Below are positions 33,205-45,852 of a stretch of DNA of 64,000 bases, piece by piece. The notes below the pieces were generated by a model. It had not been told where the DNA came from. It saw only the letters and a list, made by a program, of their open reading frames with translations, and searched no databases. This DNA comes from Calliopum simillimum (taxonomy: Eukaryota > Arthropoda > Insecta > Diptera > Lauxaniidae). Position 1 is the stretch's first letter. The number at the start of each line of letters is the position of its first letter. The position numbers were made by a program, and so were the translations under genes. The DNA lies in contig OX638371.1 of assembly GCA_951812925.1 (NCBI GenBank), positions 40,894,101 to 40,958,100 of the forward strand. The letters are read 5' to 3'.

Positions 33205-33470
33205 GGATGCTGATCAGCATTAACATTTCTTTATCAGAGCCGCCTCTATTGAAAAATATATCGACAGAAATTATTTCTGAATGCATTGAAAATCCGGATG
33301 TGATCAATTACTGGATTTTACAGCAAATTCAATATTTTCATTGTCATACTCAGACAACTGAAAGGTGCATCAAAATTGTTAGTGAAGCTGCTGCTGCGGT
33401 GTGGTTCAACAAGAAGCGATGGTGTCATCAAAACAAGGCTGGAATCTCGTTAAGCAATGTATGTTTTTAA
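33205..33470 (+). pseudogene. Protein-like fragment with HCHTQ...E motif
   Basis: The frame reads through 'NISLSEPPLLKNISTEIISE', 'YWILQQIQYFHCHTQTTERC' and 'IKIVSEAAAAVWFNKKRW'. The run 'HCHTQ(T)xER..K.VSEAA' reminds me of a repeated motif (P-CHTQAVER-VKxVTEA) in a widespread family of uncharacterised insect proteins, possibly transposon-derived. There is no start context, no splice evidence and it ends within 90 codons. I call it a fragment of unknown function, more coding-like than its surroundings. Confidence 0.4.
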
Positions 33471-35210
33471 TACTAAAAAAGAGTACAAATTTGCGTAAAA
33501 TACCGGAAAATTTATCATTTTAGAGGAGGTTTTATATAGTTTCCGACACTACAATTATAGAATTTATGTGGTTTGGATCATACTTCTATGTTAATATTAT
33601 AATAAAAATCACAATTAAAGGCAACACCAGTGGCGTTACTAAGTACTTTCGACATTTTCAATATACTTATCACTCTGCCATGGCATGGTCAATTTCGTAT
33701 GTATATATTTTGGGTAACAGCGCCTTTGTCATGCCACATGACAGAAACAAAACAAATTTTATGTTGTCACCTCGGAACTTTTTCTACAAGGGGCATGTGA
33801 ATATATGCGTGTTTATATGCATGTGTTGGTATGTGACAGAGTCGCTTGCCATTTGAATTTATAGAACTAACATTCATAAATCTAGCGACATATAGCACAG
33901 CAGAGCTGAGCAGATTCGACTCCCTCATCCAGCGAGCCAAGTCAGAAATATGAAAAATTGCACAGCGTGACATGATCCGCATCTAACGAGCAGCGATATT
34001 GCATGCAGCAGCAGCACCAGCAGCATCAAGAAAAGAAGGTGTAGCAGCCGCTTCCCTTCCAAACGCTTTTTCCAACGCGTTTCTGCACTATCGCGCTTCA
34101 TCATCCTCACATCGTCTTCGTCATTGCTCAGTGACACCGATGGTGATGACGCTGCGCCGGAAACGCGTGTAGCACATGGTGGTGCTCTCATGCTGTAGCC
34201 AGAGTTGGAGCTATGTACCTTCAGCGAGCGCACTGCACGATTTCATGTGTGTAAGTTCTTCTTCTTCCTCTTTTTTTTTTCTGAGCCTCAATTATTTTTA
34301 TTCGTATCCACAAGCATTTGAATTTCTTATTTTCGATATTTCAGTTGCGTTTACTTCACGGCGGCGGGCACGATAGCGACGACACTGCTAAGGTGAATAG
34401 TGAAAAAGGGTTGGGGTTTTCGCTCCAAGCACAACTCACCTGGTTAAAGCGTGCGTCACAGAGAATGTCACTCAAGCGCGTAGTTTTTGTAGATTTCATA
34501 TTTTCCGTCATTGAAAAACAATAAAAAGCGAAAAGCCACATGAAATTCTAACTAGCAGGTAGGGGATTTCTTTTTTCAGATTTATGAAAGTTTTCATTCA
34601 GGTAAATGTTAAAAAATGCGATACTCTTAAATCGAGGGTAGGTACGAATTGCTGAATTATAATTTTTATATAAAGAACTTTAATTTAAGTAAGCTTTTAA
34701 CTTGGATCTGTTGATGTCCGAAAACTTAAAACTTCATATACCCAGCACCCAGTTTCGCTTGTGTTACCAAATATTTGACAAGAGTCCCAAGAATAGTGAT
34801 ATTATATATATATGTATATGATATTACATATTACATTGAATAAATGGAGACTCCCACCACTGGACAATTCCAAAAATCAAATGAGTAACAGCATTTTTAA
34901 ATTTTATAATGAAGATATCGGAGTTCAAAGTTTGAGACAAGAAATACCAGAAATTAGTTAAGAAATTAAAGGCTCATACTCCAATAAAAGTTGTGTTTTG
35001 TTTGTAGTTTGTGTATCAAAATTATTGAAATTAGAAACCACGAGTGGCATTTATATCACGGCGGTTAACTAACGCGTTCGATCCAAACATGCGTACACAG
35101 TTGAAATTCTTGCAGACATTAGTATTTCCTTTGGGGCTTTGGGGCCGTTTTGAGAAATCTCATTTTGAAAATTATACTTAAATTTCCATATAAAACGAAA
35201 ATTACCCAAA
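33471..35210. other. Unrecognised stretch, partly GC-richer
   Basis: 33880-34560 is richer in CAG/GC than the neighbourhood, with frames up to 102 codons. These have no recognisable domain. It could contain host regulatory or UTR sequence. Nothing firm. Confidence 0.35.
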
Positions 35211-35214
35211 AAAA

Positions 35215-35400
35215 TAAAATCAACAAATAATAACAGAATAGTAATTTTAGATGTATTTTTTGATACTGAATCCGAAGCCGGCACTAGAATTACACTAACT
35301 TGTCCGGATTTTGAGATATCCTTACCTCAAAGTGCAAAAAACAACGTTTTGAGCTTTTTTTTAAGTTATATAACAATATATGATGGATGGCCATGAGTAA
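35215..35400 (+). repeat. Diverged copy of palindrome arm C
   Basis: 'GAATCCGAAGCCGG', 'TAGAATT', 'TTTTGAGATATCCTTAC' and 'AAGTTATATAACAA' follow in the same order and spacing as in 20885-21005. It shows that the arm sequence exists elsewhere as a single, non-palindromic copy. Confidence 0.55.
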
Positions 35401-35886
35401 CGACTTCGTATTTGAAAGTACTATATTTGGCCTTCAAAACTCATTTTGAATCATATCAAAACCTTTATTTATCTCTGAAACATTCTCAACTGAAATAACG
35501 AAAAACCATGCTTATGGGATTTTTTAACTTTTAAGGACACAACATTTTGAAAAAAGAAGATACCGATATAATTTCGAGGTTAAGCTTCATATGTATACAT
35601 GAATATATTTGTATAACGATTAGTCCGATCGATTTTATTTTTCCACATTTATGAAGAGTGACTAATGGTTAGAAGCATACCAATGATTATGTTTCGAATA
35701 AAATTTACTGAGTTACAAATATATTGATGTATACATATGAAGCTTTAACCTCGAAAATAGAAATTTTAAAATAACTCGGGAACGGCCGCAAGGAAAAAAA
35801 AAATAATTGTGTTTTTCGCGCTTAGCGACCTCAAATTGGTTTAGAAAAAATGTTTTGTAAAATGTTAAAAATATTTCGCCGGTGCT

Positions 35887-36113
35887 TGCGGAGAAAATTT
35901 TCCAACCGAAAGTTGCGGCGAAGAAAATCTTTTTTTTTAAATTGCGGCGAAAAAAATCTTTTTTGTAATATGCGGACAAGAAAATCACTTTTTGTAAAAT
36001 GCGGAGAAGAAAATCACTTTTTACAAAATGCGGCAAAGAAAATCACTTTTTACAAAATGCGGCGAAGAAAATCACTTTTTACGAAATGCGGCGAAGAAAA
36101 TCTCTTTATTTAT
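35887..36113 (+). repeat. 29-bp minisatellite, eight units
   Basis: Units start 'TGCGG(C/A)GAAGAAAATC' and end 'ACTTTTTACAAAA'. Starts at 35887, 35914, 35943, 35971, 36000, 36029, 36058 and 36087 give periods of 27-29, settling at exactly 29. Since 29 is not a multiple of three, one long frame cycles through the three readings of the unit. The open frame of 114 codons here is thus a by-product. Confidence 0.85.
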
Positions 36114-36438
36114 TTTATTTTTTCAGAGAAATTTTTCCTATCCTTTTTTCGAAAAAACTTGATTTTTTACGCTGCATTTTTAAAAAAGAGATAGTCTTCG
36201 TAAGCACCGGCGATTTGTAATTTAGTGTTGTATTAACTTTTAATAGTTATTGTTCAAATAATAAACAAATCTGTAGCCCCAAACAAATTTTTGTAAAACT
36301 TTACTTTTGTACACAATACAGGCAAAACCAACAGCACTACAGTTAAATTTCCTCTCAATAACTAATTCACATTCATATGGGCAACAACAAATACACATAC
36401 AATGGAAAAAAGTCCACAAACCGGCCGCTGCTCACGAC

Positions 36439-36476
36439 TATAAAAGCACGACGTAAAACACAGAAGGCAGGCAGTC
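36439..36476 (+). promoter_or_regulatory. TATA box with nearby initiator-like sequence
   Basis: TATAAAA at 36439-36445 is followed about 33 nt later by GCAGTCAC, close to the arthropod initiator TCAGT. It may drive transcription of the LTR-like block. Confidence 0.35.
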
Positions 36477-36604
36477 ACAGCCAAACGTTCAGTGCGACAA
36501 CACCAAAATTAAATAAAAATAATATTGATGTTTTAAACATTGAATGCCAAAAGGTAAAAGTGCAAAGGCCTCGTATTCCTAGGTATCTTAGAGTAGTTTG
36601 CTAA

Positions 36605-36885
36605 ATCGTAGTCGCCTGGAAGATCCTGTATATCTCCCACAAAGGCTCTTGGCACTTTAGGTGACCAGAGGCTTATCCACGGTGCTGGATGCTCTTTATA
36701 GTATTCACACAGTACTCGTGGCCTTAGGATCGTAGTTGCCTGGAAAATCCTGTATATCTTCCACAAAGGCTCCTGGCACCTTAAGTGATCAGAGATCTAT
36801 CCACGGTGCTGGATGCTCTTTATAAATAGTACCCATATACTTAGTACCCGTAGTCATAAAATTATAGTCACCTAGAAGACTTTGC
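36605..36885 (+). repeat. Tandem ~124-bp repeat
   Basis: 'ATCGTAGTCGCCTGGAAGAT' at 36605 recurs at 36729, and a third, worn start ('ATAGTCACCTAGAAGAC') is near 36865. Within the units 'CCTGTATATCT(C/T)CCACAAAG' and 'ATCCACGGTGCTGGATGCTC' are nearly identical. Confidence 0.8.
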
Positions 36886-37130
36886 TATAGTTAAAAGGAT
36901 ACGATCCAGCGAAAGGATCAAGGATCGCGCTCAGGACAATTTCTGTGTTTCAATTTCGATAAGAATGAATAAATCAATAAATAAATTCAAAAATAATTTA
37001 TAATTGAAAACTAAACGTAAATAAATAAAAAAAATATTTTGTAAACTGAAAACTTTGGATTGTCTTTTAGTCTGACCCTGGACTCCGCTGACGCCTACCC
37101 CAGCCCAATACTAAAACAATCGCTACACTT

Positions 37131-38760
37131 TTTATAGTATAAAAATCCCACCTTGAACATATAAATTTGTTTAATTTGTTTGTTGTTACAAAAGTCCTAG
37201 GTACCCCCAGGCACTCCACTATAACGATTTTTTTTCCTTTTTGGGTGCTTAAAATGAGGATATACGCAGTTTTCAGAACGCTATTTTGAATTTTTTCATT
37301 TTTTAACATTCTATTTGGATTCAGCGACCTCGAAAACCCCGTGAATGGCACTATTTTCTATTTTTAAGCATTATAAAACTGTTTTATTGAATTTATTAGA
37401 ATTTGGGGATTCATGGGGGATTAAAAAATTTTGGGGGAAAAACACTTAAAAAACTAAAGTGTTTGTTTTGTTTTAAATTCAATTGCGAACAAAATGAGCC
37501 AAGTTAGATCAAAATCGGTGATTGTTCAACAAAATTACATATCAAAACCTGTTTTTAATTTTCCTGTACTATTTTGAAAACTCGGCAACCCTGATTTAAA
37601 ACAGGTTTTTTTTGCAGGCAACCCTATACCACCGTGTTCGCAATGAAATTATCTTTATTTTGACATAAAATTTATTTATTAAACAGATGAGTGCAAATTT
37701 GTAGTACTGACCGACCTTTTAAAGCTTGGCAACCCTATGTCTTGACAGGGAAAAAATAGGCAACCCTACGTAAGCATATCCTAGAGGCTTTAACCTTTCG
37801 ATTGATATATAATTCTTTTATTAAACACATGAGTGCATTTTTTGAAAAAAATTTGAAATGAACCATAGCCTTGACAGGAATTTTTTTGAGCAATTCACTC
37901 GCAATATATTTCTTATAGTATTAACTTTGCTATGTAATAGTTTTCATCCGTTAAATAGATTGGTGCAAATCCCTCCTTATTCGTGTCTCTAGGGTATTTA
38001 ATTTTAGGCCAGCCTAAATGTAACATTCTTACTAGTTTTTTTTTTTTGAATCAGTGTATCGAATAAGTTTTTATTTTAATTTATTGCACAAGACTTTTGT
38101 ACTTTTCAAAGAAAAAATAGTTTTTTTTATAAAGGTAGCCTCACGGGCGAGCATTAGTATTAAAAGGTAAAATTTTACTCCAAGTATTCTAGGCTTAACA
38201 ATACCTAACTGATAAAAATGTGGAAATTAACTTTAGAGCAGTGATGACTAAACTCAATACAAGCGCATTGTATAAAAGCTCATTGAAAGCTTTGATCTGC
38301 AGAACTACAGACACATTTGAACACTTATCTGTTTATATATGAGTGAATACGTACACGGAAAGCTTTTAACCCTTTCGAACCGGTTGGGACAATGTATACC
38401 AAAATTTTTTGAATAAATACATAACTTTGTTAACATCACTTAAATTGAATGAGTTAATAAAATTAATGCAATTTTTAATAACCACTGTTTTTTCTTATAA
38501 CTACTCCAAGGACATTATATCCCAAAAATTCAAATCAAAAACATCTGTAAGAAGTATAAGCCGGAAGCTTCTCTGGCGGTGAAATATGTTGAATATATTG
38601 ACTGTCAAACATTTAACTTAAATTAAGTTTCTAAGGTTAACCTATCACAAATATTGTATGCCCCAGTGTTTTTTCGGGTCGAAAGGGTTAAGCTCAAGTG
38701 CCCGTGGGCATAGGCTTTGTATATCACTGCTTTAGAGCATAAAAAACTATAAACGCAAAA
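37131..38760. other. Unrecognised AT-rich stretch with repeated 'ggcaaccct' motifs
   Basis: 'GGCAACCCT' occurs several times (37584, 37617, 37730 and 37762), as it does near 108-200 and 59995, pointing to one old repeat family. A fragment of the MITE arm from 8.1 kb lies near 37317. No genes. Confidence 0.4.
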
Positions 38761-38769
38761 CGTATCGTC

Positions 38770-38856
38770 GCTCACTTGTCCAACGGCTCTGATTGACATT
38801 TTTAACTTTTTGGGACATAAAAACAAATGTCAATTAGAGCCGTTGTACAAGTGAGG
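38770..38856. repeat. 87-nt hairpin
   Basis: The left arm 38770-38801 (contains 'CAACGGCTCTGATTGACATT') and right arm 38825-38856 pair over 32 nt with three mismatches and a 23-nt loop. 'CACTGTCCCTCAC' just outside the right arm could be a Tc1-type end, which would favour a collapsed MITE. A miRNA-like precursor is the alternative. Confidence 0.6.
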
Positions 38857-40680
38857 GACAGTGTATTTTAAGAACTTATGAAGTGATAGTGGAGAATTAA
38901 GGGCTTGTTTTGTTTGTGGTTCACAATTTACCTTTTTATTTTTTTTTAATTTTGTAGTTGAATTAAACATTTGGCTTATAGTTTGCCCAAGTTACAAACA
39001 GCAAACAAATAAGGTTTGGTTTTCGAAAACCAATATTTCGATGAATTCAAAAAAGTTAAAAGTGTGACAAACTAATATTAAAAAATTATCATGTTCCACT
39101 AATCTCAACTTCCCCTACATTGTACAAGCTTAAAATGTCTCTCCTACATAAATGACGCTTGCAATGTCAGTCACATGCTGACACCGAACAGGTGCAACTA
39201 TGTGAATCCCTGATGATAGAGTGCAAAAATGTCTTGATTTGTGGTGTGCTTGCCGCCGCCAACAGAAGCATTTGCCTGCCAGAACATAACTTCACCCACA
39301 GAAGAACACAGCATAGGGGGGTTATAAGTGCTGGTACATACTTGCATACAAACATATGTACATACTTGCGGTAAAAATATTTATGCATCGATTTCTTGAC
39401 ATGTCATATTTTTCTCGGCATTTACCAAATGACAGCAGATATTATCACCAAATGCACTCGAACCCACGTTGAAAATCTGATGCTATGATGCCACATGAGT
39501 AATGGGCTCAAATTGAAATCATTCATCAACATATAAATTATTTGTGACACATAAGGAGTTTGTTAGAATGTACGCCACTTGGTTGGTACGGATAAACCTT
39601 TTAAGGGGACACACATAGATAGTTTGAGATAGTTTCTTTCTTACATATTATGTGTATAAAACAAAAAATCCAACAGATAGCAATAAATGCTGATTTATCG
39701 GGGAAAAAAATTAGTTCTGGATTTTGAATGTTAAAAAAAGAGTATTAGCATTATATTTTTAATGCTGGCTATGATGTCAAAGTTAACTTGAAGGCTAAAG
39801 TTCAGAGAGACTGAAACATGGAGGAAAATTATGATTTGTTTATTAGTTTTGCCTCATAACACTGAGTAACAAAAAAAGAGAAATTTTCAATAGTGTATAT
39901 TTTTTATTCATATTTTTTTAAGAGTTTAAGCTAGGCTCACTACACAACAAACTCCAGTTCATCTCAAAGCTTTTACTCTGAAAACTGGATTCCATTCTTT
40001 TCCACCCTTTGTATTAGAGCCACTTTTATAAAGAAACCTATGGATATAAAAGCTTTTTCACGAAATTTTAGGTACAAAAGTTTGTATTTTAAATTTTCTT
40101 TTTGTCAATTATTGCGCCATCTAGGCCGAATAATAAAAAATCTTTCACACAATATTATCGTATTTTTCTACGTCAACTCGAATCCGCAAAAAATTGGGGG
40201 TTCCCTTTTAAAATTTTGAAGTTACTCCTACCTCCTACCCCACCCTTGTGGGAGGTGACAAGATATCACGATTGGTATCGTTAAGTAGATCTCTCAAAAT
40301 TATTGGAAACGTGTTTTTTTGTTTTTTGATTTAGCGTTTAGCTTCCAAAATATTTGACATTTCCGAGACTTTCCTAGCACTATGTATGTAATTTACAGAA
40401 AATCGAGCTTCAACAAAACATTGTTCCTCACCCTGCAATTCAGTCTAAACAAAATATGGGGCCGTAATAGCTATTCATAACCGAAAACATAATTAAAATA
40501 TTTTAAATGGTTCAGAAGTTATAATTTTTGCAACGAGAAAAGCTAAAACTAGCCACTGTACGGCGTTCGTCTTCAAGAAAAAATTTAAAAATAATTTAAA
40601 AATTATAAGGTCGAACAAAGTATAACCACATTCTCGAGAACATTATCTCGGACTACCTAGCTTGAATGACAAAAAAAAAA
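38857..40680. other. Stretch without recognisable genes
   Basis: 39150-39330 is less AT-rich and carries two frames of about 70 codons without a known motif. Nothing else. Confidence 0.35.
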
Positions 40681-40689
40681 AAAATAATA

Positions 40690-41205
40690 ATAATCTGGAA
40701 GGGCAAAACTCACTGCAAAGCAAAGTGATCTGCAATCATTTCGAAGGGAATATTTGGACATTTGACAACTATTACTAGTTTACGTGGTTTTCGACATTTT
40801 TGTAAGAATTGACTTTTCAATTAGGGTATTCCTGAAAACTGTCAAACTGACAACTATTACTAGTTTACGAAGTTTTCGAGGCTTTTACACATTTTGCGGA
40901 TTGCGCGAAGTATTTCAGGTTGCTATTTAAGCCAGCGAAAAACTTCTAGGCATGACATTTTCAGATTATCTTTAACTGTAAGAATGGTTTTCAGAGTTTT
41001 ACTTTAAATTGCAATTTTTTCTCTCACCACAATATTTTTGATTTCCAGCACATGTACCGATTTTTCTAAAAGCTATATCCGGATCTTCCGATGGTTATAT
41101 ACATATATCCTAGAAACAAGATCCGCACGACACTTTTTGATTACATAATCATTCATAGAATTGAAAGCTTCATGAAATAAACCAGATTTAAAAAACGAAA
41201 TATGA
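40690..41205 (+). repeat. Interspersed repeat, paralogue of 61865-62165
   Basis: Shared blocks in order: 'CTGGAAGG(G)CAAAA', 'TCACTGCAAAG', 'AAAGCTATATCCGGATCTT', 'GAATT(G)AAAGC(T/A)TCAT' and 'AAACAGATTTAAAAA'-like tail. This copy has extra sequence in which 'GACAACTATTACTAGTTTACG' appears twice (about 40766 and 40847), an 81-bp partial duplication. Nature unknown. Confidence 0.55.
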
Positions 41206-41554
41206 AGTGTCACTAAAGTATACTTAACTAAAATTAATCAATGTGAATTGCATAGATCTTTTGCATTTCGTCACTGTTTTGTTACTAAAGTACTCCATCA
41301 GCTTCTCAATAAGCGTGAAGGTTTGGAAATTTATTTGGTCGAACTCGTAGATCATCACAAATTTTCTTATTTTACTAAATTTGTATTTGTTATGGAATTT
41401 TGATGTTAAAATTTTGTTTAACTTTCTTTTTCAAAATCCAATTAAATCAATAAAAACGGTTTTTTAATCAAAAAGCATTTATAATATACTTTAATAGCGT
41501 AGTATCTATATATATTATATATGAAGCAATCCACGCCATGTGTACCAGCTTAAA

Positions 41555-41700
41555 ATTTTTCGCTCAAATTTGGCAATATGGTAGATCCGGTGTGCAAGAA
41601 CAACAGTCCGGGAGGATTTGGTCCTAGTACCATTTGTTGTTAAAATACAGGGTGTTGAAGTTGGTGTTTTTAGTCATTTTCATGAAAAAGGTGTTTTTTC
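41555..41700 (+). repeat. Unoccupied paralogue of the BEL target
   Basis: 'GCTCAAATTTGGCAATATGG' and, after about 40 bp, 'CCTAGTACCATTTG' correspond to the sequences on either side of the BEL element (45475-45500 and 53400-53430). Here they are uninterrupted. The following 'GTGTTGAAGTTGG...TTTTTAG' also matches. Confidence 0.65.
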
Positions 41701-41978
41701 AAAAATTTATAGCTTACATTGAGAAATCTAAGTTACTAAGTTTCATTTTGAAGTGTTCTTTTTATAAAAAAATATTTATTGGTGAAAAAAATTTTTTTTT
41801 CACCAAAATTTTTTACACTAAAAATATTTTTGAATTTTTTTTAAAAAAAACCGCCCTTAAATTTTTTTTAAAAGTACTTTAAGCTAAAGCATAATTTATA
41901 TGCTTCAAGATGATGTACGACTCAAGATGGGATTCGGACGCTAAATGATGGGATTTTGCCGCCCGCGGAATTCAAAAA

Positions 41979-42758
41979 TCTTTTTATACCCTTCACCCAG
42001 GGTATATTCACTTTGTCCTTCCGTTTGTAACGCAGAGAAGGAGGCGTGGCAGATATAGAAAAGTGTATATATTCTTGATCAGCGTCACCTCCTGAGTCGA
42101 TATAGCCATGTCCGTCTGTCTGGCTGGCAGGCTGGCTGGGTGGCTGGCTGGGTGTTGAAATACACTTTTTGGGAAAACTGAGCAAGATAATTCAATGAAA
42201 TTTGGTACACTGCCTCCGTCGTCAAAGTTAACTCGGGAGATTGAAAATAAGTGAAATCGGTCAACGGACACGCCTACCGCCCATACAAAAAATGTATTCA
42301 AAATGCAATTTTAGGAGTATTTTTCACGATAATGCAACCACAATATACATAAGTACTACGAACTGAGCGAATTCGGACAAGAGGGCGTGGCACCTCCCAT
42401 ATAAGCAAAATCTTCAAAACACTATACTGAAAGCGTTTTTTGAGATATTCGAACCAAATTTGACTCAGACACTAAGAATTATAAATGAAAGCTCTCAGCA
42501 AAAATTGGGTGAAATCGGACAAGGGGCGTGGCACCTCCCATATAAGCAAAAATTTCAAAACGCTATACTGAAAGAGTTTTTTGTGATAATCCAACTAAAG
42601 TTCACTCTGACACTAAAAACTATAAATGCAAGCTCTGAACAAAAACGGGGTGTACTCGGACAAGAGGGCGAGGCACCTCCCATATAAGCAAAATTTTCAA
42701 AATACTGCAGTGTAGGCTATTCATTTTTTGGCCAGGCCAAAAGTTGCACCCTTACTAG
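41979..42758 (+). mobile_element. HINE/DINE-1-like Helitron derivative (copy C), most complete
   Basis: Begins A|TC, then a 5' stem TATACCC...GGGTATA, then the conserved head with 'GTCCGTCTGTCTGGCTGG'. Three roughly 140-bp units follow, each with 'GGCGTGGCACCTCCCATATA'. The 3' end has a perfect stem TTTTGGCC-A-GGCCAAAA, 12 more bases, and CTAG|T. No target duplication, insertion between A and T, and a 3' hairpin before CTRR are the Helitron hallmarks. At 780 bp with no ORF it is a non-autonomous passenger. Confidence 0.8.
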
Positions 42759-45500
42759 TTTTACTTAAGTGGTAAGCATTTTACGAAAAAAGCGTACTAA
42801 GCATAAAATCTGGCGTGGATTGCTTCATATAAATATATTACAAATTATCTTAAAGTAAACTTGCATATGAGTCTTTCTTTCTGCACCAATGACTCATGAT
42901 AAACACAACATTATACAACTTCAAAAACTCATAACTTTATAACCGTAAAGTATACCACAATTTTGAGGGCTGGAAAATAATTGTTATAAAATTTACTTTT
43001 AAATACAAATATTTAAAAAAAATAAAAAGGGTGCTCCAAGCACCAAAATGGCTTTGAAAAGGGAAAAAGTTTTTTTCGACCAAAAATAATGTTTTTTTTT
43101 TTCAGTGCAATTATTTTTTTTTAAAAGCTCGTACTTTTCTACAGAAACCCTGAAAATTTTATTAAAATCAGTTTAAAAGCCGAGGAGCTATAGATTTTCA
43201 AATATGGGAGTATCCAAAGGTTGGATCGAACTTCCTATTGCCGCCATCTTGAAAATTTTCGGAATTTCGGATAATCATATTACCACAGTAATGTGTGTGT
43301 CAAATACTAACTTTTTAATAATTTTCATAGAAATCGGAGCTGTCAATTCGAATCTTGATCGATAACGCAAAGAAAGACTCATATACAATGCGTGTTTGAA
43401 ATTGGAGATAGCACTGAGCACTAAGCCACTGGTGGGAAAAGTATTTATTGGCATCACTTTGTCAAAGTCAAATGGAAATGACCAGGGATGCATAGTACTT
43501 TTTGGCAAAAGTTGGAAAAATATTGGAGGAAAAAAGAATCCTGGGAATGGAATTTCCATTCTCAAAATATTCTCGATTACAAATATTCCTTCTTGAGAAT
43601 GGAATATATTCTCGAGATGGGGTTACTAGCCAAATTTATCATAAGCCCCATTACATGCTTGCGCTTAAACCTCAAAAATTAAAAAGTTTTCTATTGGTTT
43701 TTGAACTCGTTGGACTTCTTAGGGTACGTTTAGTAATTTCATTTGTACCAATCAAATTTGAATGTTAAAATACTTCTGGTGGTAAAGTCTACAGTTTTAA
43801 TAAAATTAGAATCATCAAAGTAAAATACGCATTGGTTATGCCTACGGTAATCAAAGCATAAACATATACATACATACATATATGAACATAAGTCAGTCAT
43901 CAAAAATGTTGTGTCCCAAAACACTTGACAACTTTTCACTCACACGCTCAATTACAAATGCGTTAGATCCTTTTTGGTTTTATTTGTGCTCTCGTATGAT
44001 GATTAGGCTGATGGTTTATCTATGTTTGTCGCTCATATTTCAAAAATTTAATTTCTGGTCTCAGGTTACCTAAAAGGTTTTTTTCATATTTTTCATTTGA
44101 ACCTACGTCCACTTGAGTAGACGCCACCAACGCAACGCAACCGTTGACAGACATCAAGATATTTTAAAGTCAAAACAAAACAAACACACACGCACAACGC
44201 ACAAAGGATATTGCGTTTATTTACTTGCACCATCGTCAACGTCTTTTCGTCATTTCTAATGTTCGAATGCGGTATGGATACACTTGTCCTGTGTCTGTCC
44301 TGTGCTGGTGCTGGGTTCATTTCAATCTCCTTTTCTTTCACTTCTCTCTGGTTTTTCTTCGCTGTGTCCTTTGTTCGTCGCACTGTCACAAGTGCGAAAT
44401 ACTCTGCTGATAAGACAAATGCTGTTAAGTTGAGTTGACGTTTGCTACCGACCGTGTCCCCTGCCTCGTGTGCCTTTTTGTCCATTTGAGGCAACATGAG
44501 ACTTTAAAAGGGTTCCTATGCTTTGTGCGTTGAAATTGTGTTTTTAATTCAAGTACGAAATGCACTACCATGTAACAACTATCGCATCGTATTCAAATTG
44601 GGCAACGACGACGACGAATCCCTTTTTCACTGTTCGTTTCGTTAAATTTGTTTGATATGTTTTAGGGGTGTAACTAGGATATGGGTCCTTAAAATGCGAT
44701 CAATCAACCGGAGCAGAGCACTTTTTCCACCATATGGGAATTTGTTCTGTGATAAATTGGTTATCATTCGTGACTACTTGTATATATATGTGTTGACAAA
44801 TGGGCAACTATTAATGTCACAGCAAAAGTCTTTGGTTCGGGTCGAACGTGGCATTGGCATGGGGATACTGAAATTTCATTGAGGCATTTTATTAAACATT
44901 ACATGAATACACAAGAGAATCTCGGGAGTGAGTGTGGTATAAACACGTTTATGATTTTTTTCTATTTTTTCTATCTGTGTAACATTTGTTGCAGGTGCTT
45001 ACGAATGTCCTTTCGTTTGCATTTCTATCATATTATTTACATTCAAAGGCTATTAATCAAATGATATATGGATACTTTTTATTTATTCTTAGAATTTGAT
45101 CTAAAAGAAAAAATTGTGTGCAGTGCTTTTGACAGGATGTCCTTAAATAATGTTTCACAGAATGGGAAATGTCAAAGTAGAATTTTAGAATCAAACTCTT
45201 AGAACTTTATTTATTATCGGGATTCTATATAGAAAGGGTGTAATCGACGTGGACAGCAATTGTTAACCATGTAAACTGAAACATTTTCTTTTACACAAAA
45301 AATTTCTGAAGAATGACGGTGTTCCCTTACAAATTCAAGTTTGAAAAAAATGGATGGCCTCGGAAAAGTAGTAGTTAGTTAAACCAGACAAAACGCCGAA
45401 GGATTCAGAATCATAACTGCTTCCGCTTTTGCTTTCGATTTAAACAATTTTATAAAAAGTTTTTTGACCGATTTAGCTCAAATTTGGCAATATTGTAGTA
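42759..45500. other. Stretch without recognisable genes
   Basis: A small palindromic cluster of 'GAGAATGGAATATATTCTCGAG' type lies at 43590-43620. 44090-44640 is GC-richer, with short frames but no known domain. It may be host intergenic DNA. Confidence 0.35.
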
Positions 45501-45508
45501 ACGACGCG

Positions 45509-45829
45509 TGTCTAAGAACAAACTAAGTAGTTGCGTTGAGTTTAACGTTTCATAACAGACTAATTTATTTTTGTCAAATTTCTTATGACTAGCTTAAAAT
45601 GTTACATTGCTATGCGCCACTGAGAGCATTAAAATCGAATGATTTAACAGTTAGGTAAAAGGCAAAATAGAAAGAAGAATTACTCGTATGATTTTACTGT
45701 TCTTTAAATATTAGAAAAAACAACCAGTGGCGGTGTAACAAAAATTATTAAATAGAAAAATTTCAAATGTAAAGAATCAAAATTCTAGTCAAACAAACTT
45801 AGAATAAAACTTAATATTTTTCATAAACA
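45509..45829 (-). repeat. BEL 3' LTR (sense orientation), 321 bp
   Basis: Starts (sense) TGTTTATGAAAA and ends TTCTTAGACA. Compared with the other LTR I found no difference. Flanked outside by ACGCG. Confidence 0.93.
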
Positions 45830-45852
45830 TAACCGCCAGCCTTGAACGGCGT

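Larger units (their letters stand above)
36225..37130 (+). repeat. LTR-like block (possible solo LTR)
   Basis: The block starts TGTTGTATTAAC and may end near 'CAATCGCTACA'. It has a TATA box, a downstream tandem repeat, and a cluster of AATAAA motifs at 36965-37030 near its end, the layout of a gypsy-type LTR. I found no target duplication and no partner, so the boundaries and the identity are guesses. Confidence 0.3.

Noticed and set aside
35850..36220. 114-codon frame as a Cys/Lys-rich protein; also the array as CRISPR-like direct repeats
   Set aside because: The frame is a 29-bp minisatellite read in rotating phase. Units are contiguous, with no unique spacers.
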